A DNA stretch of 64,000 nt from Candidatus Mycobacterium methanotrophicum (GTDB lineage Bacteria > Actinomycetota > Actinomycetes > Mycobacteriales > Mycobacteriaceae), in NCBI RefSeq assembly GCF_023515995.1, contig NZ_CP097320.1, positions 310,001-374,000 of the forward strand. Reading direction: 5' to 3'. This document shows positions 45,328 to 52,600 of this stretch, one piece after another (position 1 is the stretch's first letter; every line of letters starts with the position of its first letter). A program made the position numbers and the translations under genes. The notes under the pieces were generated by a model. It saw only the letters and a program-made list of their open reading frames with translations, made no database searches and was not told where the DNA came from.

Positions 45328-45711
45328 ATGACCATGACCGACCACCCCATCGACTCCACCACCCGGCGCTGCTGCGGCGGCATCGGGCGCCACGTCCGCG
45401 GCTGCACCGGCAGCGAGGTTCCCGAGCCTGCCGGGGCGACGCAAGTCAACCCGTGGTTCGACGGGGCGCGCAACTTCACCGGCAGCTCGTGGGAGGTGCC
45501 GCTGGACTGCCCCTACGACCGCGGCCGCGCCTGCCGCGTCTACCTGCGCGGGGTGTAGTTCGAGGACGGCGTGACACGCCGCGGGATCGCCGTCGCCCGG
45601 TTGCGCGACGAGCACCCGCTGACCTCGGCGCGCGCCTGCCAGGTCGCCAGAGCGCTCATCGACGCCGCCGAGGAATGCGAGCGGATGAACGAAGCCGACG
45701 GCGAGACATGA
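45328..45711 (+). pseudogene. Conserved hypothetical protein with an in-frame amber codon
   Basis: MTMTDHPIDSTTRRCCGGIG through FTGSSWEVPLDCPYDRGRAC to LRGV, then TAG at 45556-45558. The same frame continues sensibly as FEDGVTRRGIAVARLRDEHP and ARALIDAAEECERM to TGA at 45711. CAG to TAG would explain it. Function unknown. Either a truncated 76-residue protein or a pseudogene. Confidence 0.55.
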
Positions 45712-45800
45712 GCGACATCGAGTGAAGCGGCAACACAGACGGAACGCCTGCGGCCTGCCGGCCGCAGGGACCGGAACAACCAAGAAAGGCATCACCAGTC

Positions 45801-46178
45801 ATGGCGCAGATCATTAAGATCGCACACACCCAAACCGGCGAGACGCGCTTCGTACCGGAAACCAAGCTGGCCGACACGCTGGTGAACGAATTCCTGCCGC
45901 CAGGCCTGAAACCCTCGGCCGTCGCCGGAGCCCACGAAATACAGCAACTCGTCATCGAACGCCAGCCCAGCTGCCGCCTCGACGACCTACTGCACATATA
46001 CGACCTGATCATCGAATTTTGCGGCTTCGACGAGGACTGTGTTAAAGAGGTCGAGGCCGCAGCGGAGGGCACCGGCTACACGCCAGCGGAATACGTTCTC
46101 GGGCTGGCCGAATACCTCAAAAGGACAAGGCCGGCAAGCCGTGCCGATGAGCGGACGCGAAATCGAGTGAGAGTGTGA
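45801..46178 (+). CDS. Hypothetical protein
   Basis: 125 aa (MAQIIKIAHTQTGETRFVPE). Start has AAGAAAGG upstream. It looks soluble and mostly helical, with an acidic middle (LIIEFCGFDEDCVKEVEAAA) and a basic C-terminus. No family recognised. Codon use is less GC-rich than that of the metabolic genes, as expected for cargo of a mobile element. Confidence 0.5.
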   Translation: MAQIIKIAHTQTGETRFVPETKLADTLVNEFLPPGLKPSAVAGAHEIQQLVIERQPSCRLDDLLHIYDLIIEFCGFDEDCVKEVEAAAEGTGYTPAEYVLGLAEYLKRTRPASRADERTRNRVRV

Positions 46179-46856
46179 ACTAGGCTTGTACCGGGAGCCC
46201 CGCGCGCCTTTAACCCTTTCCCCGAGGTCCGCGCGGGCACCTCTCAAGACGGATGCCCCCGCGCGGCCTCAACCACGGCATGGTGACGCGCCCCGCGCGG
46301 GGGTGCCCCTCCCCCAACGTTTGCTGGAAACCGGGCGACGGTCGCCGGCGTTTGCTGGCGTTTCCGCAGGTCGCTATTGCACACAGGGTGCGTTTACGCA
46401 GGTCACAGAACCATACCAACGTATTTACGCAGGTCATTTCTGAAGGAGCGGGGCCGGTCAAGACCTAATTTCTGTATTGTTTTGATTCGTTCTGCGAGCT
46501 TCCTGGTCCTGGCTGGGCACGTCGAAGTAGGCGCCGGGGTCAAGGCTCGGGCGGAGCCCGACCGCGCAGCGGCCGTAGGGCCTTGACGCCGACGCCGTTC
46601 GGCGCATGCTGTTCAGGGCAGGGAGGTCGGAGTCGGCTGTTGTGCTTTCGACTTGGGTAACAAAGTGGTCGTCGACGTCTTCAGTGCCGGTTTCCCGGTG
46701 CGGGGCAGGCGATGGGGCTGCCGGTCATTCCTTCGCCGCGGTGTGCGGCATGAAGCGGTTCGCAGGGACGGTCGGTCGGGATCAATCAGAAGGGGCGACC
46801 TCGCCGGGTTCGGGGGTCATGACCTGCACGATCCGCAACCGACCGAGTCTGGGAGT
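46179..46856. other. ~680 bp gap with periodic repeats
   Basis: No gene that I can support. It contains the repeat cluster at 46318-46435 and ends in what should be the right end of the IS110 element. A thymine-rich patch (TAATTTCTGTATTGTTTTG) follows the repeats, which would suit strand opening. Confidence 0.45.
46318..46435 (+). repeat. Direct repeats at ~31-bp spacing
   Basis: CGTTTGCTGG at 46318-46327 and 46349-46358 (31 bp apart). TTTCCGCAGGTC at 46361-46372, then TTTACGCAGGTC at 46393-46404 and 46424-46435 (32 and 31 bp apart). Spacing of three helical turns suggests binding sites for one protein on one face, as in plasmid iterons or phage operators. Confidence 0.7.
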
Positions 46857-47894
46857 TCACGCCGCCCGCGGTGGGTGGCGCAGGGCACGGATGTGGTGAT
46901 CGCGCAGCCCGTAGAAGACGAGTTCGAGCTGTCTTCGGGCGGCAGCCACGGCGCCGATATTGCGGTTGCCGCGGCGATGAGCGACCTGTTCGCGGATCGC
47001 GCCGATGTGACTGGTTTTGGGCAGGATCTTCACCGATTCGATGGCCGCCCACCGCACCAGCCGCGAGCCCTGTTTGGTGATCCGGCCGCGGTGCACCACG
47101 GTGTCGGATTCGCGGTGGGAGGGCGTCAGCCCGGCCCAACAGGTCAACTGGGCGGGGCCAGGGAAGCGGTGCACGTCACCGATCTCGGCGACGAACACCG
47201 CCGCCAGCACCGGCCCGATGCCGGGAATCTGCTGGATCGCGGTGTAACCGGCGTCGTGGTTCAGCCGACGCTGCACCAGCCCGGTGAACAGGTCGATCTC
47301 CGCGTCGAACCCTTCGATGAACCGGCGCAGCGACGCGATCCGCTCCTTGTACGGGGCGGGCATTGTGACCTTGTCCAGCAGGAGGTTCCCCTCGACGCCG
47401 AATAGGTCGCTCATCGGCGCCCAGACACCGCCCTTGGCCAGAACCGCATGCACATGGGCCTTGCACTGTGATCGCATCGCGACCAGTTTGGCCCGGCGCC
47501 GCACGAGTTCTCGTAGCTCTCTGGTTTCCGGTGGCGCGATCCACGCATGCGGCAGTCGCCCCATCCGCAGCAAATCCGCCAGATCTGCGGCGTCGCGTTG
47601 GTCGTTTTTGACCCGCCGATACGAAAACGCCTTCACCCCGAGCGGGTGCGCCAGGTGCACCGTCGCTCCCAATTCGGCGAGCGCATCGGCGGCCCAGTAC
47701 CACCCGTAAGTGGCCTCCAGCACCACGTCCGGCGATTCACCGGCACGAGATATCACCTCAGCCAGCACGTCACGGTCGTTGAGAATCTGTACCGTCTCCA
47801 GGTGCTCGCCGGTCTCGCCCATCCGCACCAACACCGATCGGCGACGATGCAGATCCATACCGACAAATTGCCGACCCTCATACAATTCGCTCAC
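46857..47894 (-). CDS. IS110-family transposase
   Basis: 345 aa from GTG 47894 (SELYEGRQFVGMDLHRRRSV). The DEDD RuvC-like catalytic residues are in GMDLH, VVLEATYGWYW and KNDQRDAADLADLL. The C-terminal transposase_20 part follows with QQIPGIGPVLAAVFVAEIGD and the serine region LTPSHRESDT, ITKQGSRLVRWAAIES. Intact. It lies within the capsid element and in the same direction as the capsid genes. Family members use a bridge RNA to choose target and donor. Confidence 0.93.
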   Translation of the reverse strand: MSELYEGRQFVGMDLHRRRSVLVRMGETGEHLETVQILNDRDVLAEVISRAGESPDVVLEATYGWYWAADALAELGATVHLAHPLGVKAFSYRRVKNDQRDAADLADLLRMGRLPHAWIAPPETRELRELVRRRAKLVAMRSQCKAHVHAVLAKGGVWAPMSDLFGVEGNLLLDKVTMPAPYKERIASLRRFIEGFDAEIDLFTGLVQRRLNHDAGYTAIQQIPGIGPVLAAVFVAEIGDVHRFPGPAQLTCWAGLTPSHRESDTVVHRGRITKQGSRLVRWAAIESVKILPKTSHIGAIREQVAHRRGNRNIGAVAAARRQLELVFYGLRDHHIRALRHPPRAA

Positions 47895-48110
47895 AGGGGC
47901 CTCCTTCGTCGTAACAAACGTGAGCACCCCGAGCATGCGCGCTCGGAACGGACACGAGGAGCGGAGGCCCCGCTCCTTCATGACATCAGAGACGTGCGAG
48001 GTTCAAAAACAAGAAAATGTTGTAAATTCCTTGTTGGCGTTAGGGAGGGGGGTCGCGAAACGGAAACGCCATGGTGGGAAGCCCCCCTAGGGAATGCTTA
48101 GCCAGACTCT
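47895..48110 (-). ncRNA. Candidate IS110 bridge-RNA region
   Basis: In IS110-type elements, the guide RNA is transcribed from the non-coding stretch between the left end and the transposase start. Here that is the ~215 bp above 47894. I have not folded it or found the target/donor loops, so this is positional inference only. Confidence 0.3.
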
Positions 48111-48129
48111 CTAGTTTGCTCGAGATTCC

Positions 48130-48465
48130 TTAGCGTGTCTGTATTGTTTGCTGGCTTTTGCTGAGCACGCGGTGGACGGTGCCGATGGAGCAGTTGAGTT
48201 CGGCGGCGATAGCGCGGATGGTTGAGCCGGTTTCGCGCATTGATCGGATGGCGTCGTCGCGGGCGGTGGTGTCGAAGCGGCGGCTGGGCCGAATCTTGCC
48301 GTCGATGCCTTGCACGCGGCGGACGGCGATACGTCCGTTTTCGTCCGGTGCGTAGCCGGGGGATTCGCGTAGACCCTTGAGGATGGTGTTTGGGCTGACG
48401 CGGAGGGCTGTGGCGATCGCACGTATGCTCATGCCGCCGGTCCGCTTGTCAGGTAGATCATCCAT
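48130..48465 (-). CDS. Two-HTH DNA-binding regulator
   Basis: 111 aa from ATG 48465 (MDDLPDKRTGGMSIRAIATA). Two helix-turn-helix units: MSIRAIATALRVSPNTILKG and STIRAIAAELNCSIGTVHRV, joined by a basic linker. It is divergent in layout from nothing else nearby and sits just beneath a set of palindromes (48468-48622), so autoregulation is likely. Probable master regulator of the element, choosing between dormancy and capsid expression. That role is inferred. Confidence 0.7.
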   Translation of the reverse strand: MDDLPDKRTGGMSIRAIATALRVSPNTILKGLRESPGYAPDENGRIAVRRVQGIDGKIRPSRRFDTTARDDAIRSMRETGSTIRAIAAELNCSIGTVHRVLSKSQQTIQTR

Positions 48466-48467
48466 AC

Positions 48468-48622
48468 GTTCAACTGTAGCAAAATGGAACACCTGATCTT
48501 GATGAGGACGCGCTTGCCGAGGTGTTCGAAATTGAACACCTGACACATTTCCGCCGCTCGATGGTGACGGTCGAAGGTCGTCGATGGTGACGTTCAACTG
48601 TAGTACAAGGTGACAGTTGAAC
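48468..48622. promoter_or_regulatory. Palindromic operator cluster
   Basis: Perfect inverted repeats: AGGTGTTC-N6-GAACACCT at 48520-48541, and GTTCAACTGT-N11-ACAGTTGAAC at 48592-48622. The half GTTCAACTGTAG recurs at 48468-48479, right at the regulator's start, and GGAACACCTG at 48486. All share a GTTC/GAAC core, so one dimeric regulator probably binds several sites. Confidence 0.75.
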
Positions 48623-48688
48623 ACCGTGTCGGTGGTGCGGTCGCCGGCCCGCCAGAATCGTGACAAACGTGCGGGCCGGCGGCCGGGT

Positions 48689-48832
48689 CTAAATCATCCG
48701 TTCGACGCGCCACGCCTGCTGCTGGACCGCTGACCATGAGTCGCGGATGTCGAGGCCGGCGTAGGGCTCTAGGCCGGGTTCGGGGTTGGGCATGACCCAG
48801 CCGTCGATGGTGGGGTAGGTGATGTCGGCCAT
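48689..48832 (-). CDS. Small hypothetical protein of the capsid cluster
   Basis: 47 aa (MADITYPTIDGWVMPNPEPG, then WSAVQQQAWRVERMI). GGAG lies about 5 nt ahead of the ATG. It is the last gene of the leftward cluster, 10 bp after its neighbour. No family recognised. Confidence 0.45.
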   Translation of the reverse strand: MADITYPTIDGWVMPNPEPGLEPYAGLDIRDSWSAVQQQAWRVERMI

Positions 48833-48842
48833 CAGGGCTCCG

Positions 48843-49169
48843 CTATGAAGGGCTGCACGGCGCTTTGCCGCTGGGCGAACGCGGACAGGTAGGCGGAGAA
48901 GTCGTCGCCACCGGTGTCGCTGTAAGGCGTTGGGGAGTGGGCGTTTCGGGGGGTCCTTCATCGCCGTGCGGTGCCGCGGTGACCGGGCCGGGAAAATCAG
49001 GGAAACCGCCGAAGTCGTGAATCAGGCTGGCCGTGTCCTGGGCGTCTTGCACTTTCGGGGAGCCGGGCGGCACGGTGGTCGGCTGCTGCACGAGCCCGTT
49101 GGCCGGGAACTTCGGGGCCGGCTTGCTGGTGGGCTGCGGGAACTGCGGCGCCACGAACGGGCTAGCCAT
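48843..49169 (-). CDS. Proline-rich hypothetical protein of the capsid cluster
   Basis: 108 aa starting MASPFVAPQFPQPTSKPAPK. Rich in Pro and Thr over most of its length, with little predicted fold. Overlaps the previous gene's stop by 8 bp, in keeping with a compact phage-like operon. Possibly a minor structural or spacer protein. Unknown. Confidence 0.5.
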   Translation of the reverse strand: MASPFVAPQFPQPTSKPAPKFPANGLVQQPTTVPPGSPKVQDAQDTASLIHDFGGFPDFPGPVTAAPHGDEGPPETPTPQRLTATPVATTSPPTCPRSPSGKAPCSPS

Positions 49170-49425
49170 CGGAGTCGATCGGGTATTCGACCGGGCGGGC
49201 GGACAGGTCCGGGCCGCGCGGGGCCACCGCCGCGATGGTGCGGCGAACTGTGGTGCCCTCCGCGGTGGGCTGGGCGGGCCAGGTGACCGCCGAGCCGGGC
49301 GGTGTGCCGCCTACGCGGGGGATCTGCTCTGTGGGCGCGCCGGGGAAGGTGGGGGCCGGGTTGTGCTCGACGCGCCCAGGCGGGAACGGCGGGGCGTCTT
49401 GGCGCAGCTGAGGTTTGTAGGCCAT
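49162..49425 (-). CDS. Small proline-rich hypothetical protein of the capsid cluster
   Basis: 87 aa (MAYKPQLRQDAPPFPPGRVE). AAAGAGAGAGAAC precedes the ATG. Composition resembles the next gene, so the two could have arisen by duplication. No family recognised. Confidence 0.5.
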   Translation of the reverse strand: MAYKPQLRQDAPPFPPGRVEHNPAPTFPGAPTEQIPRVGGTPPGSAVTWPAQPTAEGTTVRRTIAAVAPRGPDLSARPVEYPIDSDG

Positions 49426-49439
49426 GGTGTTCTCTCTCT

Positions 49440-49715
49440 TTAGCCGGGGACGATGAACGACACGGTTGCGGTGCCGGAGGCGACGACGCCGTACAGGCCG
49501 CCCTCGGTGGAGCCGGAATGGGATCCGCTGGTGGGAATCAGGACCGCGGTCGACGCCGGGATGGGATAGCCGGTAGACGTCGACACGTCGGGCCCTCCCA
49601 CGAAGCACGCCGCCGACGCGGTGACCAGGATGCCGTCGTTGTCGGGCGGGTAGCCGGTCATCGCGATCAACGTGGGCGTGGTGCCGACGTTGACTTGTCC
49701 TGTCTGATAACTCAT
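49440..49715 (-). CDS. Beta-rich small protein, phage head-decoration-like
   Basis: 91 aa (MSYQTGQVNVGTTPTLIAMT). Many Gly, Thr, Val and alternating hydrophobics (ILVTASAACFVGG, GVVASGTATVSFIVPG) suggest a small beta-sandwich like head decoration or fibre proteins. The ATG overlaps the stop of the upstream gene (ATGA). Placed immediately after a 112-aa head-associated gene. Confidence 0.55.
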   Translation of the reverse strand: MSYQTGQVNVGTTPTLIAMTGYPPDNDGILVTASAACFVGGPDVSTSTGYPIPASTAVLIPTSGSHSGSTEGGLYGVVASGTATVSFIVPG

Positions 49716-50050
49716 TTCGGGTTTTCTCCTTGCGCTAGTTGGACCCAGCCGGCGGCAAGCCACCAGCGGTGTTCCTGGTCGGCGGGAACCTCCACGATGT
49801 CGCCGCCCTTGTAGTGGCGCCCGCCGTGGGACACCCGGAACGGCGCGCAGACTCGCACGGTCAGCCTCGGGGTGGCCGCTTCGATGGCCACGGCCAGCGC
49901 CGAGTCAGCCTCCTCGTCGCCCCCGGAGATGAAACGCACCTCCGGTTTGACGGCCAGCTTCGGGTCATGGAACGGGAACTTCGGGGCGTCCTCGACCGGG
50001 ACCGGCTGATGCAGACCGGCTTTCACCCGCTTAGGGGTCAGCGCGGTCAT
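49712..50050 (-). CDS. Phage head-associated hypothetical protein
   Basis: 112 aa (MTALTPKRVKAGLHQPVPVE). The second half, FRVSHGGRHYKGGDIVEVPA then HRWWLAAGWVQLA, is a pattern I know from short proteins next to capsid genes in actinophages. Overlaps the capsid gene by 4 bp. Role unknown, possibly head completion. Confidence 0.6.
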   Translation of the reverse strand: MTALTPKRVKAGLHQPVPVEDAPKFPFHDPKLAVKPEVRFISGGDEEADSALAVAIEAATPRLTVRVCAPFRVSHGGRHYKGGDIVEVPADQEHRWWLAAGWVQLAQGENPK

Positions 50051-51126
50051 GAGGTCGGCAAACCTGTGACGATGTTGACCGCCGAGGGGCGCTGCACTGA
50101 GAGGGCGATACGTTCCTCTGCGCGGAAGCTTTGCAAGTTATTCTCCCACTCTCCGCCGCTCCACATGTTGAACATGATCAGCATCGCCAGGCGTGTCCAG
50201 TACATGCCGCCACCTGCCGCGACCGAGGTGACCACAGCGGTGCCCAACGGCACCTGCGTGGTCAGCGCCACCGGCACACCCCACAGATGCCCGGCGAACG
50301 GCGAAGACCCTTGCGGGGTGATGCTGTAGACGTTGGCTTCCAAAGCCGGCTGACACACCGGGGCGGAGCCGTCTGCCGTCAAGCCCAGGGGGCCGGCCAG
50401 CAGGTTCATCACGTAGCGACCCTCGGAGTCCTTGATGCGGCGCAGCGCGTTGAACGTCGTCGGGTGCACAAGCATTAAGTCCGGCCAGGAGAACGCCGGG
50501 CCGACACGCACATCGTTGAACGCCTGGCTCAACGTGTCCAACGGGTTTTCGCCGGTGGCGACCTCGCGGGTCAAGGTGCCCGACACGTTCAAGATGCCGT
50601 CGAAGCTCGCGTTAACCGGGCCGCCCTCGATGGCGTTCGTGCTGCCGGTGGTCGCCTGCAACAGGTAGAGGCTTTCGGTGTTCCAGACGGCGCGCTCCAA
50701 TTCGACTGGGAGCCGAGAGGCGAACGCCGCCTCACCGTAGCTGCCGGTGTCCTGCCATGCTTCCAAAGAAAAGTTGACGATGCTGGCTATTTTCTGCGGG
50801 ATGACCTGGTTCTCCGCGATGATCGGGCCGAGATAGGGTTTCGTGTTGCCCTCGGGAACCCGGTTGGGCTCGTTGGTGTTTGACGTGTGCGACAGCCAGG
50901 TAGCTGACGGGCCGGGCATCATCGCTCCGGGGAAAAGCCCTGCGACCCTTGTCAATTCATAGCCAATACCGACGGCGAACGGCGTTTGAATTGGCGGCAA
51001 TTGCCCGACGAACCCGCCGCCGATGGTGGACTCCGTCGCCGGGAGGCTTGCCGTGTCGCCCAACGCTTTGCGGCCGAGGCCGTCCATGAAGCTGTTGCGC
51101 GGTTTGACCGGGATGTGGTACCCCAA
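50047..51126 (-). CDS. Phage-type major capsid protein (HK97-like)
   Basis: 359 aa from a TTG at 51126; ATG 51087 (MDGLGRKALGDTASLP) is an alternative. Features: IPQKIASIVNFSLEAWQDTG, the P-domain-like LMLVHPTTFNALRRIKDSEG, and RYVMNLLAGPLGL followed by a capsid-like C-terminal beta region (LWGVPVALTTQVPLGTAVV). No prohead protease, portal or terminase is adjacent. It may form particles for a satellite element, or be a fossil. Intact and under good ORF constraint. Confidence 0.8.
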   Translation of the reverse strand: MGYHIPVKPRNSFMDGLGRKALGDTASLPATESTIGGGFVGQLPPIQTPFAVGIGYELTRVAGLFPGAMMPGPSATWLSHTSNTNEPNRVPEGNTKPYLGPIIAENQVIPQKIASIVNFSLEAWQDTGSYGEAAFASRLPVELERAVWNTESLYLLQATTGSTNAIEGGPVNASFDGILNVSGTLTREVATGENPLDTLSQAFNDVRVGPAFSWPDLMLVHPTTFNALRRIKDSEGRYVMNLLAGPLGLTADGSAPVCQPALEANVYSITPQGSSPFAGHLWGVPVALTTQVPLGTAVVTSVAAGGGMYWTRLAMLIMFNMWSGGEWENNLQSFRAEERIALSVQRPSAVNIVTGLPTS

Positions 51127-51259
51127 AGTTGTTTGGGCGCAAGAAAAGTCAAGGGGGGTTTGGGACAGCTTGGGCGCTCACCGCCGGGCGGGTCGTCGCG
51201 TTCACCGTGGTCCTCGGCCGGCCGGTTCGCCTTCATCGGGGCCTGTAAGCCTCTCAGAC

Positions 51260-51303
51260 GGCCCGGCGTGGGGCTACCGCAACGGTAACCACAACGCCGG
51301 GCC
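51260..51303 (-). terminator. Strong hairpin between capsid and upstream genes
   Basis: GGCCCGGCGT (51260-51269) pairs perfectly with ACGCCGGGCC (51294-51303), and the inner part also pairs (CTACCG with CGGTAA). No T-run follows on the minus strand. It could terminate or slow transcription before the capsid gene, or stabilise its mRNA. Confidence 0.6.
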
Positions 51304-51319
51304 GGCCATGTTCGTGCCT

Positions 51320-51583
51320 CTACGCGCCGACGAGGGGCCAATGCTGGTCCAGCTCGGCGCGCGCCGCGACCCACTCGGCGCGGACGTCGGGGCCGTTGTC
51401 GGCGAACAGCCGCAGGCTCGCGGCCGCCAGGTTGCGCATCGCCAGCCCGTACTCGCTGGGCGGGGCGTCTTTGGCGGCGCTGACGACGCGCCGCGCGATG
51501 CGGCGGGTCACCTGCGCTTCCGGGCAGGCGAGGGCGTCGAGGTCGAGCAGCGTGCAGGCGACGCGGAGCATCTGGTCATGCAT
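51320..51583 (-). CDS. Hypothetical protein of the capsid element
   Basis: 87 aa (MHDQMLRVACTLLDLDALAC). GAGGAA precedes the ATG. Helical, with Arg and Ala rich middle (QVTRRIARRVVSAAK). Overlaps the stop of a small basic ORF by 8 bp. No family recognised. Confidence 0.5.
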   Translation of the reverse strand: MHDQMLRVACTLLDLDALACPEAQVTRRIARRVVSAAKDAPPSEYGLAMRNLAAASLRLFADNGPDVRAEWVAARAELDQHWPLVGA

Positions 51584-51740
51584 TTTTGTGATTCCTCTCG
51601 GTGGTGGGTTCATCGGTGGTGGGTTGGGCGGCTACCCGCCGCCAGTCCCGGATCTGGCGGCGCTGGCGTCGCCGGGCGCTTCGCCGCAGCGCGGCCCGCG
51701 GGTCGAGCCGGGCGAGCGCGGGGGTGATCTTCGGACGCAT
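51576..51740 (-). CDS. Small basic protein, first gene of the leftward cluster
   Basis: 54 aa starting MRPKITPALARLDPRAALRR, then RSARRRQRRQIRDWRRVAAQ. About a quarter of residues are Arg, so it may bind nucleic acid. Its stop overlaps the next start. A hairpin (CCTGCG, AAAC, CGCAGG) sits at 51777-51792 just upstream. Confidence 0.45.
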   Translation of the reverse strand: MRPKITPALARLDPRAALRRSARRRQRRQIRDWRRVAAQPTTDEPTTERNHKNA

Positions 51741-51832
51741 ACAACGCTGTGCTTATGTGATATCTTTGATTTCGCCTGCGAAACCGCAGGTAAGACACGC
51801 GAGGGAGTGTCCGACTATCTCAAGGTATTTCG

Positions 51833-51957
51833 GAGATCTATCCCGACGTCAGCCGCGACGAGTCCGGACTGAAGAAGCTGTTCACCCGATTCTCTTTCCC
51901 CGGCGGTATTTCCAGCCATGTGGCACCGACGACGCCGGGATCGATCCACGAAGGCGG
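51833..51957 (+). pseudogene. xfp: Phosphoketolase, continuation after the insertion
   Basis: The frame reads [20 protein letters not shown] and [20 protein letters not shown], exactly the residues that follow EGSYS in phosphoketolases and that are missing at 45210. After HEGG similarity ends at about 51957, so the remaining ~650 residues are lost. The gene was therefore hit twice: by the insertion and by a 3' deletion. Confidence 0.9.
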
Positions 51958-52204
51958 GGACCGACGACGCCGATGCGGGCTTGTGCCACGGATTTCATGC
52001 TGGCATGAGATAGTCCCGTATTCGAACTTGATCTCAGACGCTGGAGCCCTGGCGTGGTGGAGGAGAGCGATCGGAAATCGGTTCCAGTCGGGGCCGAAGT
52101 GCTCGTGCGATGTAGGTCGATATGCAGTGCCCAGTGACTCGGTGACCTCGGCGGCTCTTGCTTGCGCGTGTTCCTTGCGTTGGGGTTTGACCCAAGATGG
52201 ACCC

Positions 52205-52600
52205 ATGAAGGTATTGGTCACTAGCTCGCGGATGCCGTTCGCGCTGGGGATGGTGCGCATGCTGGCGGCTGAGGGCTGCGAGGTCTATGCCGGCGACGAC
52301 CACATGCTGTCGGCGGGGAACCATTCGAAGTATTTGGCGGGTCATTTCGTCTATCCGCCGGCGCGCAGCGACACGGTGGGCTTCCTCGCCGAGCTCGAAC
52401 GGATCGTCGGCGAGTACGAGATCGACGTGATCATCCCGGCTTTCGAAGAGGTCTTCTACATTTCCACTCAGATCGAGCGGCTCAGTCGGGTCACGAAGAT
52501 CTTTGCCTCGCCGTTTGCCACGCTGGCCCGTCTGCATCACAAGGGGGCGTTCGCGCGGCTGGTCAAGCACCTCGGGCTTCCGATCGCCGAGAGTGTTGAG
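52205..52600 (+). pseudogene. ATP-grasp protein, N-terminal part (interrupted)
   Basis: [20 protein letters not shown] opens a pre-ATP-grasp domain, followed by [20 protein letters not shown] and [20 protein letters not shown]. This is the carbamoyl-phosphate-synthetase-like layout. It breaks after ESV at about 52595, where the zinc-ribbon element enters. The C-terminal part resumes at about 53615. Confidence 0.85.

Larger units (their letters stand above)
45210..51832. mobile_element. 6.6-kb capsid-bearing element inserted in the phosphoketolase gene
   Basis: The phosphoketolase reading breaks at TTCG (45206-45209) and resumes after TTCG (51829-51832), so TTCG may be a 4-bp target duplication or short core. 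The insert carries small accessory genes, a repeat cluster, an IS110 element, an HTH regulator with palindromic operators, and a leftward capsid-type gene cluster. ATATCTTTGA also recurs near both ends (45280 and 51760). No integrase, terminase, portal or tail gene is visible, so it is a satellite or a decayed prophage. Confidence 0.7.

Noticed and set aside
46318..46435. CRISPR array
   Set aside because: Repeats are only 10-12 bp, of two kinds, and the intervening sequence is too short for spacers.
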